From: Trinickia symbiotica
GTDB lineage: Bacteria; Pseudomonadota; Gammaproteobacteria; Burkholderiales; Burkholderiaceae
Assembly (NCBI RefSeq): GCF_002934455.1
Contig: NZ_PTIR01000007.1
Coordinates: forward strand, 1 to 64,000
Reading direction: 5' to 3'
DNA length: 64,000 nt
A model generated the notes under the pieces. It saw only the letters and a program-made list of their open reading frames with translations. It ran no database searches and was not told the DNA's origin. A program made the translations under genes and the position numbers. Positions 32,744-41,822 of the stretch are shown piece after piece; position 1 is the stretch's first letter; every line of letters begins with the position of its first letter.

Positions 32744-34501
32744 GTGTCGTTTTCGCTGCATGGAATCCCAGTGTCACGCGGCATCGCGATCGGGCGGGCT
32801 TACCTGATCGCGCCGGCTGCGCTCGACGTCGACCACTATCTGGTCGATGCGCCGCGGATCGAGGGCGAGATCGAGCGCTTCCGCGCAGCGCTGAAAACCG
32901 TGCAGAACGAACTCGAGCGCCTCTCGGAGGATCTGGCGGCCGACGCGCCGAGCGAAGTCGGCGCCTTCATTCACGTCCATACGATGATCCTGAACGATGC
33001 GATGCTCGTTCAGGAAACGATCGATTTGATCCGCACGCGCAAATACAACGTCGAGTGGGCGTTGACTGAGCAACTCGAGCGCCTTTCACGCCATTTCGAC
33101 GACATCGAAGACGAGTATCTGCGCGAGCGCAAGGCCGACATCCAGCAAGTGGTCGAGCGTATCTTGAAGGCGCTGGCGGGCGCGCCTTCGGCCGCGGCCC
33201 TCGTGGACGGAGCGAACGGCGATTCGCGCGCGGAAATGATCGTGGTGGCGCACGATATCTCCCCCGCGGACATGCTGCAGTTCAAGACGCAAACGTTCCA
33301 AGGCTTCGTCACCGATCTCGGCGGACGCACTTCGCATACGGCGATCGTCGCGCGCAGCCTCGGCATCCCCGCCGCGGTCGGCGTGCAGCATGCGAGCGCG
33401 CTGATCCGACAGGACGATCTCATCATCGTCGACGGCGATCACGGTATCGTGATCGTCGATCCGGCGCCGATCGTGCTCGAGGAGTACACGTATCGGCAAA
33501 CCGAGAAAGCGCTCGAGCAGAAGAAGCTGCAGCGACTCAAGTTTTCGCCGACGCAAACGCTATGCGGCAACAAGATTTCGCTTTGCGCCAACATCGAGCT
33601 GCCGGACGATGCCCGCGCGGCGATCGAGGCAGGCGCCGTCGGGGTGGGGCTCTTTCGCACCGAGTTCCTCTTCATGAACCACAAGGATCGCCTTCCGGAG
33701 GAAGAGGATCAATTCGAAGCCTACCGGCGCGCGGTCGAGCTGATGGGCGGGTTGCCGGTGACGATCCGCACGATCGATGTGGGAGCCGACAAGCCGCTCG
33801 AGACGCTGGCGGGCGGCGACGGTTTCGAGTCGGCGCAGAATCCGGCGTTGGGCTTGCGAGCGATTCGCTGGAGCCTGTCCGAGCCGCAGATGTTCCTGAC
33901 GCAGCTGCGTGCGATCCTGCGCGCATCGGCGTTCGGCAAGGTGAAGATCCTGGTTCCGATGCTCGCGCATGCGCAGGAGATCGATCAGACGCTCGATCTC
34001 ATCCGCGAAGCGAAACGGCAGTTGGACGACGCCGGCCTTGCTTACGATCCTGGCGTGCAGGTCGGCGCGATGATCGAAATTCCGGCGGCGGCCATCGCCT
34101 TACCGCTGTTTTTGAAGCGCGTCGATTTCCTTTCGATCGGCACGAACGACTTGATCCAGTACACGCTCGCGATCGATCGCGCCGACAACTCAGTCGCGCA
34201 TCTGTACGACCCGCTTCATCCGGCCGTCCTGCATTTGATAGCCTTTACGCTGCGCGAAGCAAAGCGCGCCGGCATGCCCGTTTCGGTCTGTGGGGAAATG
34301 GCTGGCGATCCGCAGCTCACGCGCCTTTTGCTCGGCATGGGGCTGACCGAGTTTTCGATGCATCCGAGCCAGCTCCTCGTGGTGAAGCAGGAAATCTTGC
34401 GCGCTGATCTCAGAAAGCTCGAGAAGCCTGTCGCGGACGTGCTCGCGGCATTCGAGCCCGAGGAGGTGCAGGCGGCGCTCAAGTGTGTCGCGGAGGCTTA
34501 G
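32744..34501 (+). CDS. ptsI: PTS enzyme I
   Basis: A 585-residue phosphoenolpyruvate-protein phosphotransferase. The phosphorylated His is in GGRTSHTAIVARSLGIP. The PEP-binding domain shows LFRTEFLFM, the Arg in RTIDVGADK, and the C-terminal active Cys in VSVCGEMAGD. It passes phosphate to HPr. The GTG at 32744 sits about 6 bp after GGAGG; the GTG at 32738 overlaps that ribosome site and is unlikely. A second EI is fused in the nag operon, so the genome has at least two. Confidence 0.95.
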   Translation: MSFSLHGIPVSRGIAIGRAYLIAPAALDVDHYLVDAPRIEGEIERFRAALKTVQNELERLSEDLAADAPSEVGAFIHVHTMILNDAMLVQETIDLIRTRKYNVEWALTEQLERLSRHFDDIEDEYLRERKADIQQVVERILKALAGAPSAAALVDGANGDSRAEMIVVAHDISPADMLQFKTQTFQGFVTDLGGRTSHTAIVARSLGIPAAVGVQHASALIRQDDLIIVDGDHGIVIVDPAPIVLEEYTYRQTEKALEQKKLQRLKFSPTQTLCGNKISLCANIELPDDARAAIEAGAVGVGLFRTEFLFMNHKDRLPEEEDQFEAYRRAVELMGGLPVTIRTIDVGADKPLETLAGGDGFESAQNPALGLRAIRWSLSEPQMFLTQLRAILRASAFGKVKILVPMLAHAQEIDQTLDLIREAKRQLDDAGLAYDPGVQVGAMIEIPAAAIALPLFLKRVDFLSIGTNDLIQYTLAIDRADNSVAHLYDPLHPAVLHLIAFTLREAKRAGMPVSVCGEMAGDPQLTRLLLGMGLTEFSMHPSQLLVVKQEILRADLRKLEKPVADVLAAFEPEEVQAALKCVAEA

Positions 34502-34502
34502 G

Positions 34503-34578
34503 GCGCTAAAGCGCTAACCCCTGCCGCAGAGCTTTGCATGGGCATAGGTAAGCGCTGAAGCGCTAACCTCTGCCGCAG
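34503..34578. repeat. Pair of 27-bp imperfect direct repeats between ptsI and moeB
   Basis: GCGCT-AAAGCGCTAACC... at 34503-34529 recurs at 34552-34578 with two mismatches, period 49. Each copy contains an AGCGCT palindrome. The second copy forms the last codons of the converging moeB gene. Confidence 0.75.
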
Positions 34579-35315
34579 CACACTGGGCAGTCGGGCTGGC
34601 GCGCGATGCTCATCGTCGTCCATTCCATCCGCAGCGAATCGAGCATCATGAGCCGCCCCGTCAGGGATTCCCCGATGCCCGCGATAATGCGCAGGGCTTC
34701 GGCGGCCTGCATGGCGCCGATGATCCCGACCGTCGGCGCGAACACCCCCATCTGCGAACACGCCACTTCCTCGAACGGTTGATCCTCGGGAAAGATGCAT
34801 GCGTAGCAGGGCGAAGCAGGATTGCGGAAATCGAACGTGCTGATCTGGCCGTCGAAACGCAACGCCGCGCCGGAGACGAGCGGCACACCGTGCGCCACGC
34901 ACGCGCGGTTGATCGCATGCCGGGTAGCAAAGTTGTCCGTGCAATCGAGGACGACGCTCGCGTGCGGCACGGCGGCCTCGAGCCACGCGTCGCTCACGCG
35001 CTCGTCGACGGCTTCGACGATCACCTCAGGATTCAAGCGGGCGATGGCATCGCGCCCCGACTCGACCTTCTTACGGCCAATCGAGGCCGTGACGTGCAGG
35101 ATCTGCCGCTGAAGATTCGTGAGATCGACGGTGTCGGCGTCGACGAGCGTCAGCTTGCCGATCCCCGCGGCGGCCAGATACATGGCGGCGGGCGAGCCGA
35201 GCCCGCCCGCGCCGACGACGATCGCATGGGCATCGAGGAACCGCTGCTGCGCCTCGATGCCGAGCTCGTCGACGAGGATGTGCCGCGAGTAGCGAAGAAG
35301 CTGATCGTCGTTCAA
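34563..35315 (-). CDS. moeB: ThiF/MoeB/HesA-family adenylyltransferase
   Basis: A 250-residue E1-like enzyme that adenylates the C-terminal glycine of a sulfur carrier such as MoaD or ThiS. The ATP-binding loop is VVGAGGLGSPAAMYLAAAG (about 32-50), followed by LVDADTVDLTNLQRQ. Zinc-binding Cys pairs are visible as CYAC and, at the end, CPVC. Sequence alone does not separate MoeB from ThiF, and one protein may serve both pathways. It has no rhodanese domain. It follows ctpA with a 13-bp gap, in the gpmA-ctpA-moeB order. Confidence 0.88.
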   Translation of the reverse strand: MNDDQLLRYSRHILVDELGIEAQQRFLDAHAIVVGAGGLGSPAAMYLAAAGIGKLTLVDADTVDLTNLQRQILHVTASIGRKKVESGRDAIARLNPEVIVEAVDERVSDAWLEAAVPHASVVLDCTDNFATRHAINRACVAHGVPLVSGAALRFDGQISTFDFRNPASPCYACIFPEDQPFEEVACSQMGVFAPTVGIIGAMQAAEALRIIAGIGESLTGRLMMLDSLRMEWTTMSIARQPDCPVCCGRG

Positions 35316-35328
35316 GGATTACGCCAGA

Positions 35329-36882
35329 TTACTTGCTCGGCGCGGGGCTCGAGGCAGGCAGCGGTGTCGACGACTGCGGCTTGACGGCGACAGGCGCGGA
35401 AGCGGACTGCTCGACCTTGCGCTGCGCAAGCTTGCGCTCGGCTACCGACTTCGATTCCAGCACAGGCTTGCCTTCGAGCTTGTTCACCGCCTGCTGCAGC
35501 ATGAAGTCGTCGGGCGAGCCGAAATCGACCGGCTTGCGATCGCGCTCCTTGGCCTTTTGCTCGGGCGTCATCTTGTCTTCTTGCTGCTCGAGCTGCTGCA
35601 GCTGCTGCAGGCGGTCCTGCTCGCGCTGCTCCTGCTCTTTCTTCTCGTTCGGATCCTGCGTGTTTGCGAGGTGGTTCGTGTAATCGACCTCGCGCGTCAC
35701 GAAGGCATCGTCAGGATCGCCGTCGGCGTATTGATCGACCGGGATGTCCGGCCGAATGCCCTTGTTCTGAATCGAGCGGCCGCTCGGCGTGTAGTAGTAG
35801 GCCGTCGTCAACCGCAGCGCCGTATCGGCCGTGAGCGGCCGCACTGTCTGCACCGAGCCCTTGCCGAAGGTCGTCTTGCCGAGAATCAGCGCGCGGTGCT
35901 GGTCTTGCAGCGCACCGGCCACGATCTCCGATGCCGACGCCGAATAAGCGTTCGTCAGCACGACCATCGGCACCGTTCGATAGATGGCCGGCAGGCTCTT
36001 GAGCGGGTCCGAATCGAACGACGGGAGCCGGTAGTTCGAATAGGTATCGCGATAAACCTGTTTCGAATCGGGGATCTGGCCGTTCGTCGACACGACGACC
36101 GAGTCCGGCGGCAGGAACGCGCCGGCCACGCCGACCGCGCTTTGCAGCAGGCCGCCGCCGTTGTTGCGCAAATCGAGCACGAGCCCCTTCAGGTTCGGCT
36201 GTTCGCGCGCGATGTCGGCAAGCTTGGCCGCGAGATCCGGCACCGTGCGCTCCTGGAAGCTCGTGACCCGCACGTAGGCATAGCCGGGCGACAGCACCTT
36301 CGTCTTCACGCTCTGCACGCGGATGATCGCGCGCGTGACCGTGACGGGGAACGTGCGGTCCTCGCTCTTGCGGAAGAGCGTCAGCGTGACCTTCGTGCCC
36401 GGGTCGCCGCGCATCTGCTTGACGGCCTGGTCGAGCGTCATGCCACGCACGGGCTTGTCGTTGATGCGCGTGATGAGGTCTCCGGGCCGGATGCCCGCGC
36501 GGAAGGCAGGCGTATCCTCGATCGGGGAGATGACCTTGATCAGGCCGTCCTCCTGCGAGATCTCGATGCCGAGACCCGCGAACCGCCCCTTCGTCTGTTC
36601 CTGCAGCTCTTCGTAGTCGGTCTTGTCGAGGTACGACGAGTGCGGATCGAGGCTCGAAACCATGCCCTTGATCGCTTCGGTCAGGAGCTTCTTGTCGTCG
36701 ACCGGCACGACATAGTCGTGCTTGATCTGGCCGAACACCTCGGCGAAAAGCCTGAGCTGATCGAGCGGCAATGGCGCAGTGGCAACCTGTTGCTGCGCCG
36801 CGGCGGAAAACTGCAGCGTCGCGAACACGCCGGTTGCGAGGCCCGCGGCGATCAGGCCGATGTTCTTGAGTTTCGTGCGCAT
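35329..36882 (-). CDS. ctpA: C-terminal processing peptidase (S41 family)
   Basis: A 517-residue periplasmic serine protease. After an N-terminal signal/anchor (IGLIAAGLATGVFATL), a PDZ domain covers about 95-180 (VISPIEDTPAFRAGIRPGDLI). The S41 catalytic domain follows, with the Ser in YSASASEIVAGAL and the Lys in TFGKGSVQTVRPL. The C-terminal 120 residues are Glu/Gln-rich, a likely coiled coil, then a Ser/Pro/Ala tail. It degrades or trims periplasmic proteins and probably cell-wall hydrolases. Confidence 0.93.
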   Translation of the reverse strand: MRTKLKNIGLIAAGLATGVFATLQFSAAAQQQVATAPLPLDQLRLFAEVFGQIKHDYVVPVDDKKLLTEAIKGMVSSLDPHSSYLDKTDYEELQEQTKGRFAGLGIEISQEDGLIKVISPIEDTPAFRAGIRPGDLITRINDKPVRGMTLDQAVKQMRGDPGTKVTLTLFRKSEDRTFPVTVTRAIIRVQSVKTKVLSPGYAYVRVTSFQERTVPDLAAKLADIAREQPNLKGLVLDLRNNGGGLLQSAVGVAGAFLPPDSVVVSTNGQIPDSKQVYRDTYSNYRLPSFDSDPLKSLPAIYRTVPMVVLTNAYSASASEIVAGALQDQHRALILGKTTFGKGSVQTVRPLTADTALRLTTAYYYTPSGRSIQNKGIRPDIPVDQYADGDPDDAFVTREVDYTNHLANTQDPNEKKEQEQREQDRLQQLQQLEQQEDKMTPEQKAKERDRKPVDFGSPDDFMLQQAVNKLEGKPVLESKSVAERKLAQRKVEQSASAPVAVKPQSSTPLPASSPAPSK

Positions 36883-37010
36883 AGAGTCTGGTGCGGTCTG
36901 GAAACGGCGGGAGCGCCGAAAAGCGGAGGACGGTCAAGTATAACTGTTCGACCTTGATGGTGCGGGATGGTTGTCACATGGCGCCCGCCCCAAGAGCGGC
37001 GCCATGCCGG

Positions 37011-37757
37011 TCAACGCGCCTTGCCCTGGTTGGCGACGGCGGCCTGCGCCTTGGCGATCGCCTCCTGATCGCCGAGGTAGTAGTGACGAATCGGCTTCAA
37101 GTCCTCGTCGAGCTCGTACACGAGCGGTACCCCATTCGGAATATTGAGGCCGACGATATCGGCATCCGAGATGTGATCGAGATACTTCACGAGCGCGCGC
37201 ATCGAATTCCCGTGCGCGGCGATGAGTACTTTTTTACCGGCTTTGATGGCCGGACCGATCGATTCGTTCCAGATCGGCAATACTCGCGCGACGGTGTCCT
37301 TCAGGCATTCGGTGAGCGGCAGCTGCTCGCGCGGTACCTTCGCGTAGCGAGGATCTTCGTAGGATGCGCGCGGATCGGACGGCTCGAGCGCGGGCGGCGG
37401 CGTATCGTAGCTGCGGCGCCAGATCAGCACCTGCTCGTCGCCGTACTTGGCCGCCGTCTCGCCCTTGTCGAGGCCCGCGAGCGCGCCGTAGTGGCGCTCG
37501 TTGAGCCGCCAGGAGTGGACGACGGGGATGTACATGAGGTCCATCTGGTCCTGCACGAGCCAAAGCGTGCGGATCGCGCGCTTCAAGACCGAGGTGTAGG
37601 CGATGTCGAAAGTGTAGCCGGCGTCCTTGAGCAGGCGTCCCGCCTGCTCGGCTTCACGGATGCCTTGCTCGGTGAGGTCGACGTCGACCCAGCCGGTGAA
37701 TCGGTTTTCCTTGTTCCACGTCGATTCGCCGTGGCGGATGAGGACGAGCTTGTGCAT
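37011..37757 (-). CDS. gpmA: 2,3-bisphosphoglycerate-dependent phosphoglycerate mutase
   Basis: A 248-residue glycolytic enzyme interconverting 3- and 2-phosphoglycerate. The phosphohistidine motif [10 protein letters not shown] holds His8, and [11 protein letters not shown] follows. The second His is in [11 protein letters not shown], and Glu88 is in [15 protein letters not shown]. It is of full length. It precedes ctpA on the minus strand with a 128-bp gap and is divergent from the rhodanese-grxC-secB-gpsA cluster, as in other beta-proteobacteria. Confidence 0.95.
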   Translation of the reverse strand: MHKLVLIRHGESTWNKENRFTGWVDVDLTEQGIREAEQAGRLLKDAGYTFDIAYTSVLKRAIRTLWLVQDQMDLMYIPVVHSWRLNERHYGALAGLDKGETAAKYGDEQVLIWRRSYDTPPPALEPSDPRASYEDPRYAKVPREQLPLTECLKDTVARVLPIWNESIGPAIKAGKKVLIAAHGNSMRALVKYLDHISDADIVGLNIPNGVPLVYELDEDLKPIRHYYLGDQEAIAKAQAAVANQGKAR

Positions 37758-37884
37758 GGTGTGTCGGTCGGTAGTAAGGAAGCCTCGGACGTCGGCGCCC
37801 GCGTTCCGCCTGCGTTCCGTCCGCGGCCGCCGGCTGCGGGACGCGCGAGAAAGGGGGCGTCGCCATCGCGTCGAACGGTTATTT

Positions 37885-37890
37885 TATAAT
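37885..37890 (+). promoter_or_regulatory. -10 element of the rhodanese-grxC-secB cluster
   Basis: A perfect TATAAT, 46 bp upstream of the rhodanese GTG, in the gpmA/rhodanese divergent gap. -35 unclear. Confidence 0.45.
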
Positions 37891-37935
37891 GGCGGGATTG
37901 CCCTTTTGGTTTTCTTCCTTCTTGGCGGATCTTCC

Positions 37936-38346
37936 GTGACGTTCTTTACCGATTACACGAACCTCGTGCTCCTCGTCGCGCTCCTCGTTTCGGGCGGGTT
38001 TCTGCTCTGGCCGATGTTGACCGGCGGCGGGCGCGGCGGCCTTTCCGCGGCCGAGGCGACGCAGCTCATCAACCGGCGCAACGCCGTCGTCGTCGATCTG
38101 CGCCCCGCGGCCGACTACACGAACGGCCATCTGCCGTCGGCACGCCACCTCGACTTTTCGGAGCTCCAAGCAAAAATCGGCCAGATCGCGAAGAATAAGG
38201 CTAGCCCGGTGTTGCTCGTCTGTCAGAACGGTCTGCAGTCGAACAAGGCTTCGCGTATCGTCAGGGAGGCCGGCTACACCGAAGTCCATATTCTGCAAGG
38301 CGGCCTGAACGCCTGGCAGCAGGCCGGCATGCCGGTCGTCAAGTAG
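37936..38346 (+). CDS. Membrane-anchored rhodanese-like protein (YibN-like)
   Basis: A 136-residue protein with an N-terminal membrane helix (LVLLVALLVSGGFLLWPML) and one rhodanese domain. The active-site Cys is in VLLVCQNGLQSNKASRI, so sulfurtransferase activity is possible. The GTG start gives the expected short N-terminus; upstream in-frame sequence belongs to the promoter region. Order rhodanese-grxC-secB-gpsA is the same as yibN-grxC-secB-gpsA in E. coli, which supports the identity. Confidence 0.88.
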   Translation: MTFFTDYTNLVLLVALLVSGGFLLWPMLTGGGRGGLSAAEATQLINRRNAVVVDLRPAADYTNGHLPSARHLDFSELQAKIGQIAKNKASPVLLVCQNGLQSNKASRIVREAGYTEVHILQGGLNAWQQAGMPVVK

Positions 38347-38359
38347 AGGAGTCGCAAGC

Positions 38360-38620
38360 GTGAATACCGTCGTCATGTACAGCACGCAGGTTTGCCCGTA
38401 CTGCCAGATGGCCGAACGCCTGTTGAAGTCGCGCGGCGTGCAGCATATCGAGAAAATCCTGATCGACAGAGACCCGTCGCGTCGCCAGGAAATGATGAGC
38501 CGAACGGGGCGTCGCACGGTGCCGCAGGTTTTCATCGGCGAGACGCACGTGGGCGGCTACGACGACCTTTCCGCGCTCGATCGCGCGGGCGGTCTCACGC
38601 CGTTGCTCGAGGCGGCCTGA
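38360..38620 (+). CDS. grxC: Glutaredoxin 3
   Basis: An 86-residue dithiol glutaredoxin with active site CPYC at 12-15. The glutathione-binding TVPQVFIGETHVGGYDDL follows. It reduces protein and ribonucleotide reductase disulfides with glutathione made by the gshA/gshB products. It starts with GTG, 13 bp after the rhodanese stop. Length and motifs are standard. Confidence 0.95.
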   Translation: MNTVVMYSTQVCPYCQMAERLLKSRGVQHIEKILIDRDPSRRQEMMSRTGRRTVPQVFIGETHVGGYDDLSALDRAGGLTPLLEAA

Positions 38621-38801
38621 CGCCGCGACGGCGGTCTGATGCCCGATCCGTCAGTTCTTCGCGCGCGGCGCAGCCAGGGCCGCGCGCTTGCGACGCGGGT
38701 GCCTTGGCGCCCCCGCGCCCGCGCCTGAAACGCATATCGGCGGCGGGTTCGACGCGCGCACCGTCGAACCCGCCCACAAGAATCCATCCACCGGAGTCAT
38801 C

Positions 38802-39272
38802 ATGTCGGACCAGAACAACCAGCCGTTCTTCAACATTCAGCGCATTTATCTGAAGGACCTCTCGCTCGAGCAGCCCAATTCGCCGGCGATCTTCCTCGAG
38901 CAGGAAATGCCTTCGGTGGAAGTGGAAGTCGACGTGAAGGCGGAGCGTCTCGCCGAGGGTATCTTCGAAGTGATCGTCACCGGTACCGTCACGGCGAAGA
39001 TCTCGGAAAAAGTCGCCTTTCTCATCGAGGCGAAGCAGGCCGGTATCTTCGACATTCGCAATATTCCCGCCGAGCAGGTGGATCCGCTCGTCGGCATCGC
39101 GTGTCCGACGATCATCTTCCCGTACCTGCGCTCGAACATCGCCGATGCGATCACGCGCGCGGGCTTTCCGCCGATTCACCTCGCCGAGATCAACTTCCAG
39201 GCGCTCTACGAGCAGCGCCTCGCCCAACTCAATGCGCAGAACGACGCGTCGTCAACCCCGACGCAGCATTGA
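38802..39272 (+). CDS. secB: Protein-export chaperone SecB
   Basis: A 156-residue tetrameric cytosolic chaperone that keeps preproteins unfolded and hands them to SecA. The core [19 protein letters not shown] starts at about residue 10. The C-terminal helices include [32 protein letters not shown], a family hallmark. The ATG at 38802 replaces the longer open frame, whose extra residues are out of context. About 180 bp separate it from grxC. Confidence 0.95.
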   Translation: MSDQNNQPFFNIQRIYLKDLSLEQPNSPAIFLEQEMPSVEVEVDVKAERLAEGIFEVIVTGTVTAKISEKVAFLIEAKQAGIFDIRNIPAEQVDPLVGIACPTIIFPYLRSNIADAITRAGFPPIHLAEINFQALYEQRLAQLNAQNDASSTPTQH

Positions 39273-39309
39273 ATCCGAGCGGCTTTAGACGCGCATCGAG
39301 GTGCCGACG

Positions 39310-40317
39310 ATGAAGGTCGCCGTTCTTGGCGCCGGTGCCTGGGGCACGGCGCTCGCCGCGCATCTGGCAAGGCGTCACGACGCGCTGCTGTGGGCGCGCG
39401 ACGGCTCGCTCGTCGACGAGCTGCGCGCGACGCGCGAGAACCAGCGCTACCTCGGCGGTGTCACGCTGCCGGCCGAGCTTCGCTGCGAAGCCGATCTCGC
39501 GGCCGCGCTCGCGCACTGCGCCGAAGACGACGCGCTTTGCGTGGTGGCGACACCCGTCGCGGGTTTGCGCGCGCTTTTCCGGGCGATGCGCGATGCCCGG
39601 CGGGTGCCCGCGCATATCGTCTGGGTCTGCAAAGGGTTCGAGGCCGATACGCAGTTGCTGCCGCATCAGGTCGTCGCGGCGGAGCTGGCCGGCCATGCGA
39701 GCAACGGCGTGCTGTCCGGGCCGAGCTTCGCGCGCGAGGTGGCGCTCGGCCTGCCGGTCGCCTTGACTGTCGCGAGTGCGTCCTCCGTATGCCGCGAGCG
39801 GACGCTCGGCGCGTTTCACCATGGCGCGATGCGGATCTATACCGGCGATGACGTCGTTGGCGTCGAAGTCGGCGGCGCCGTGAAAAACGTGCTCGCCATC
39901 GCGACCGGCATCGCGGATGGCCTCGCGCTGGGGCTCAACGCACGCGCCGCGCTCATCACGCGCGGGCTCGCCGAAATGTCGCGCCTGGGCGTGGCGCTCG
40001 GCGGACAACCCGGGACATTTACCGGACTGACGGGCCTCGGCGATCTCATTCTGACGGCCACGGGCGACCTTTCCCGCAATCGTACCGTCGGCCTTCGACT
40101 GGCTGAGGGGCGCACGCTCGACGATATCCTCGCCGCGCTCGGGCATGTGGCCGAAGGCGTGCGCTGCGCCCAGGCCGTGCTCGCGATTGCGCATGCGTAT
40201 GGCGTCGACATGCCGATCACGCAGGCGGTCTGTGCCGTGCTCTTCGAAGGCGTCGCGCCGCGCGACGCGGTGAGCGCGCTGCTGCGCCGCGATGCGCGCG
40301 CCGAGTCCAAGCATTGA
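39310..40317 (+). CDS. gpsA: Glycerol-3-phosphate dehydrogenase [NAD(P)+]
   Basis: A 335-residue cytosolic enzyme making sn-glycerol 3-phosphate for phospholipid synthesis. The NAD-binding loop is [13 protein letters not shown] at the N-terminus. [26 protein letters not shown] (catalytic Lys) and [15 protein letters not shown] are diagnostic. I chose the ATG at 39310; a GTG at 39301 is also in frame. It follows secB by 37 bp and converges with trmL. Confidence 0.94.
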   Translation: MKVAVLGAGAWGTALAAHLARRHDALLWARDGSLVDELRATRENQRYLGGVTLPAELRCEADLAAALAHCAEDDALCVVATPVAGLRALFRAMRDARRVPAHIVWVCKGFEADTQLLPHQVVAAELAGHASNGVLSGPSFAREVALGLPVALTVASASSVCRERTLGAFHHGAMRIYTGDDVVGVEVGGAVKNVLAIATGIADGLALGLNARAALITRGLAEMSRLGVALGGQPGTFTGLTGLGDLILTATGDLSRNRTVGLRLAEGRTLDDILAALGHVAEGVRCAQAVLAIAHAYGVDMPITQAVCAVLFEGVAPRDAVSALLRRDARAESKH

Positions 40318-40400
40318 CGGTTCGATTGGCGGTTCGCGGTCTTCGCGGCCGCGACGCTCATCGGGCGTCGATCAGACGTCTGTCCGCTTTGCCCGCCATC

Positions 40401-40871
40401 TCAATCGCCACCTTCGAAGCCGGCTTGACGCCACGCTTCGAATACGACGACGGCCACGGTATTCGAGAGATTGAGGCTGCGGTTGCCGGGGCGCATCGGC
40501 AGACGCACACGGCGCTCGTTCGAAAACTGCGCGAGCAGCGCATCGGGCAGGCCGCGCGTTTCGGCGCCGAACACGAACCAATCGCCGGGGGCGAAGGCGT
40601 GCGAGTGAAAGCGGCTCGAGCCACGCGTCGTGAACGCGAACATGCGTGAGCGATCGGGCGTTTCACTGGCGATGAATGCATCCCAATCGCGATGCACGCG
40701 CATTTGCGCATACTCGTGATAGTCGAGACCCGCGCGGCGCATCTTCGCGTCGTCGAGCGGAAACCCGAGCGGCTCGATGAGGTGGAGCCTCGCGCCTGTG
40801 TTGGCGCAAAGCCGGATGATGTTGCCGGTATTCGGCGGAATTTCGGGTTCGACGAGGACGACGTTGAACAT
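40401..40871 (-). CDS. trmL: tRNA (cytidine(34)-2'-O)-methyltransferase
   Basis: A 156-residue SPOUT methyltransferase that modifies the wobble base of some leucine tRNAs. The start MFNVVLVEPEIPPNTGNIIRL (split here as the SpoU-like N-terminus), GAETRGLP and the knot region LPMRPGNRSLNLSNTVAVV are all visible. Binding of S-adenosylmethionine by that knot is family knowledge. The ATG at 40871 lies 17 bp after comF, so the two form an operon. Confidence 0.93.
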   Translation of the reverse strand: MFNVVLVEPEIPPNTGNIIRLCANTGARLHLIEPLGFPLDDAKMRRAGLDYHEYAQMRVHRDWDAFIASETPDRSRMFAFTTRGSSRFHSHAFAPGDWFVFGAETRGLPDALLAQFSNERRVRLPMRPGNRSLNLSNTVAVVVFEAWRQAGFEGGD

Positions 40872-40888
40872 GGTGAGTTGAGCCTGGG

Positions 40889-41755
40889 TCAATCTTTCGC
40901 CGTGCGCAGCGCGACGAAGTTGGTGACTTTGCGCGCGCCCGCGGCCTTCAGCACGCGCGCGATTGCTTCGAGCGTCGCGCCCGAGGTCATCACGTCGTCG
41001 ACGAGCGCGACATGCAAGCCGGCGACGCGCCGTGAGACGCTGAACGCGGCTCCGACGTTTCGCCGTCTCGTATCGAGATCGAGGCGCGACTGCGGCGACG
41101 TATGCACGAGGCGCGTGACGAGCGTTGCATCGGCCGGTACGCCGATCGCCCGGGCGAACGGTCTCGCGATCTCCCAAGCCTGATTGAAACCGCGCTCGAC
41201 GAGGCGAGCATGCGCGAGCGGCACGGGCGCGACGACGTCGGGCCAATCGTCGGCGGGGAGGCTATCGCTGGCGAGGCGCGCGAGCCCCTGCGCGAATTCT
41301 CGCGCAACGACGAGCCGCGCGCGAAACTTGAGGCCGAGGGCAAGGCGCTCGAGCGGGGCGCGATAATCGGCGAGCGCGAGCGTCCTGTCGAACGGCGGCC
41401 GAGCGCCGCGGCAGGTGCCGCACAGATAGCGCGCCTCGCCGCGCGGCCCGCCGCTTCGCAACGAAAGCGGCAATGCGCAGAGGACGCAGCGCAAACGCGG
41501 CTCGTTCCAATAGGCGGCGTCGCACCCCGGGCAGAGCGGGCGTTGCGACATATTGACGCACGCAGCGGCATTCGTCTGGTCGCGCGCGCCACATGATGCT
41601 CCGCACAACACGCAGGTCTGCGAGAGCGCCAGGCGGCCGATCCGCGTCAGCGCCCGGACAGCGAGGGCTTGAACGCGGCTCGCGTCGCCGCGGCCGAGCG
41701 CACGCGCACGCCATTTCGCGGACATCGTGGAAAGCGCGTTGCGATGCGGTTCCAT
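40889..41755 (-). CDS. comF: ComF-family phosphoribosyltransferase-like protein
   Basis: A 288-residue ComF protein. The N-terminal zinc-ribbon-like region has Cys pairs CVLC, CPGC, CVLC and CGTC between about residues 48 and 115. The phosphoribosyltransferase domain has GFNQAWEIA and the PRPP motif VALVDDVMTSGAT. ComF proteins are needed for single-stranded DNA entry in natural transformation. With comM in the same window, transformability is possible. The first 35 residues are loosely conserved, so a start at Met11 is possible. Confidence 0.88.
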   Translation of the reverse strand: MEPHRNALSTMSAKWRARALGRGDASRVQALAVRALTRIGRLALSQTCVLCGASCGARDQTNAAACVNMSQRPLCPGCDAAYWNEPRLRCVLCALPLSLRSGGPRGEARYLCGTCRGARPPFDRTLALADYRAPLERLALGLKFRARLVVAREFAQGLARLASDSLPADDWPDVVAPVPLAHARLVERGFNQAWEIARPFARAIGVPADATLVTRLVHTSPQSRLDLDTRRRNVGAAFSVSRRVAGLHVALVDDVMTSGATLEAIARVLKAAGARKVTNFVALRTAKD

Positions 41756-41790
41756 GAGCTTCGTTTAGTGAACGGAACGGAGCGAGCGAG

Positions 41791-41796
41791 TATACT
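41791..41796 (+). promoter_or_regulatory. -10 element of the bioC-like gene
   Basis: TATACT, 26 bp upstream of the methyltransferase ATG; the -35 (GTGAAC at 17 bp) is weak. Confidence 0.35.
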
Positions 41797-41822
41797 TCGG
41801 GCTCCTCGCCCGTTCGACCGTC

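Noticed and set aside
35329-36957. Plus-strand open frames across ctpA
   Set aside because: They are shadows of the S41 protease gene, whose PDZ and catalytic motifs are clear on the minus strand.
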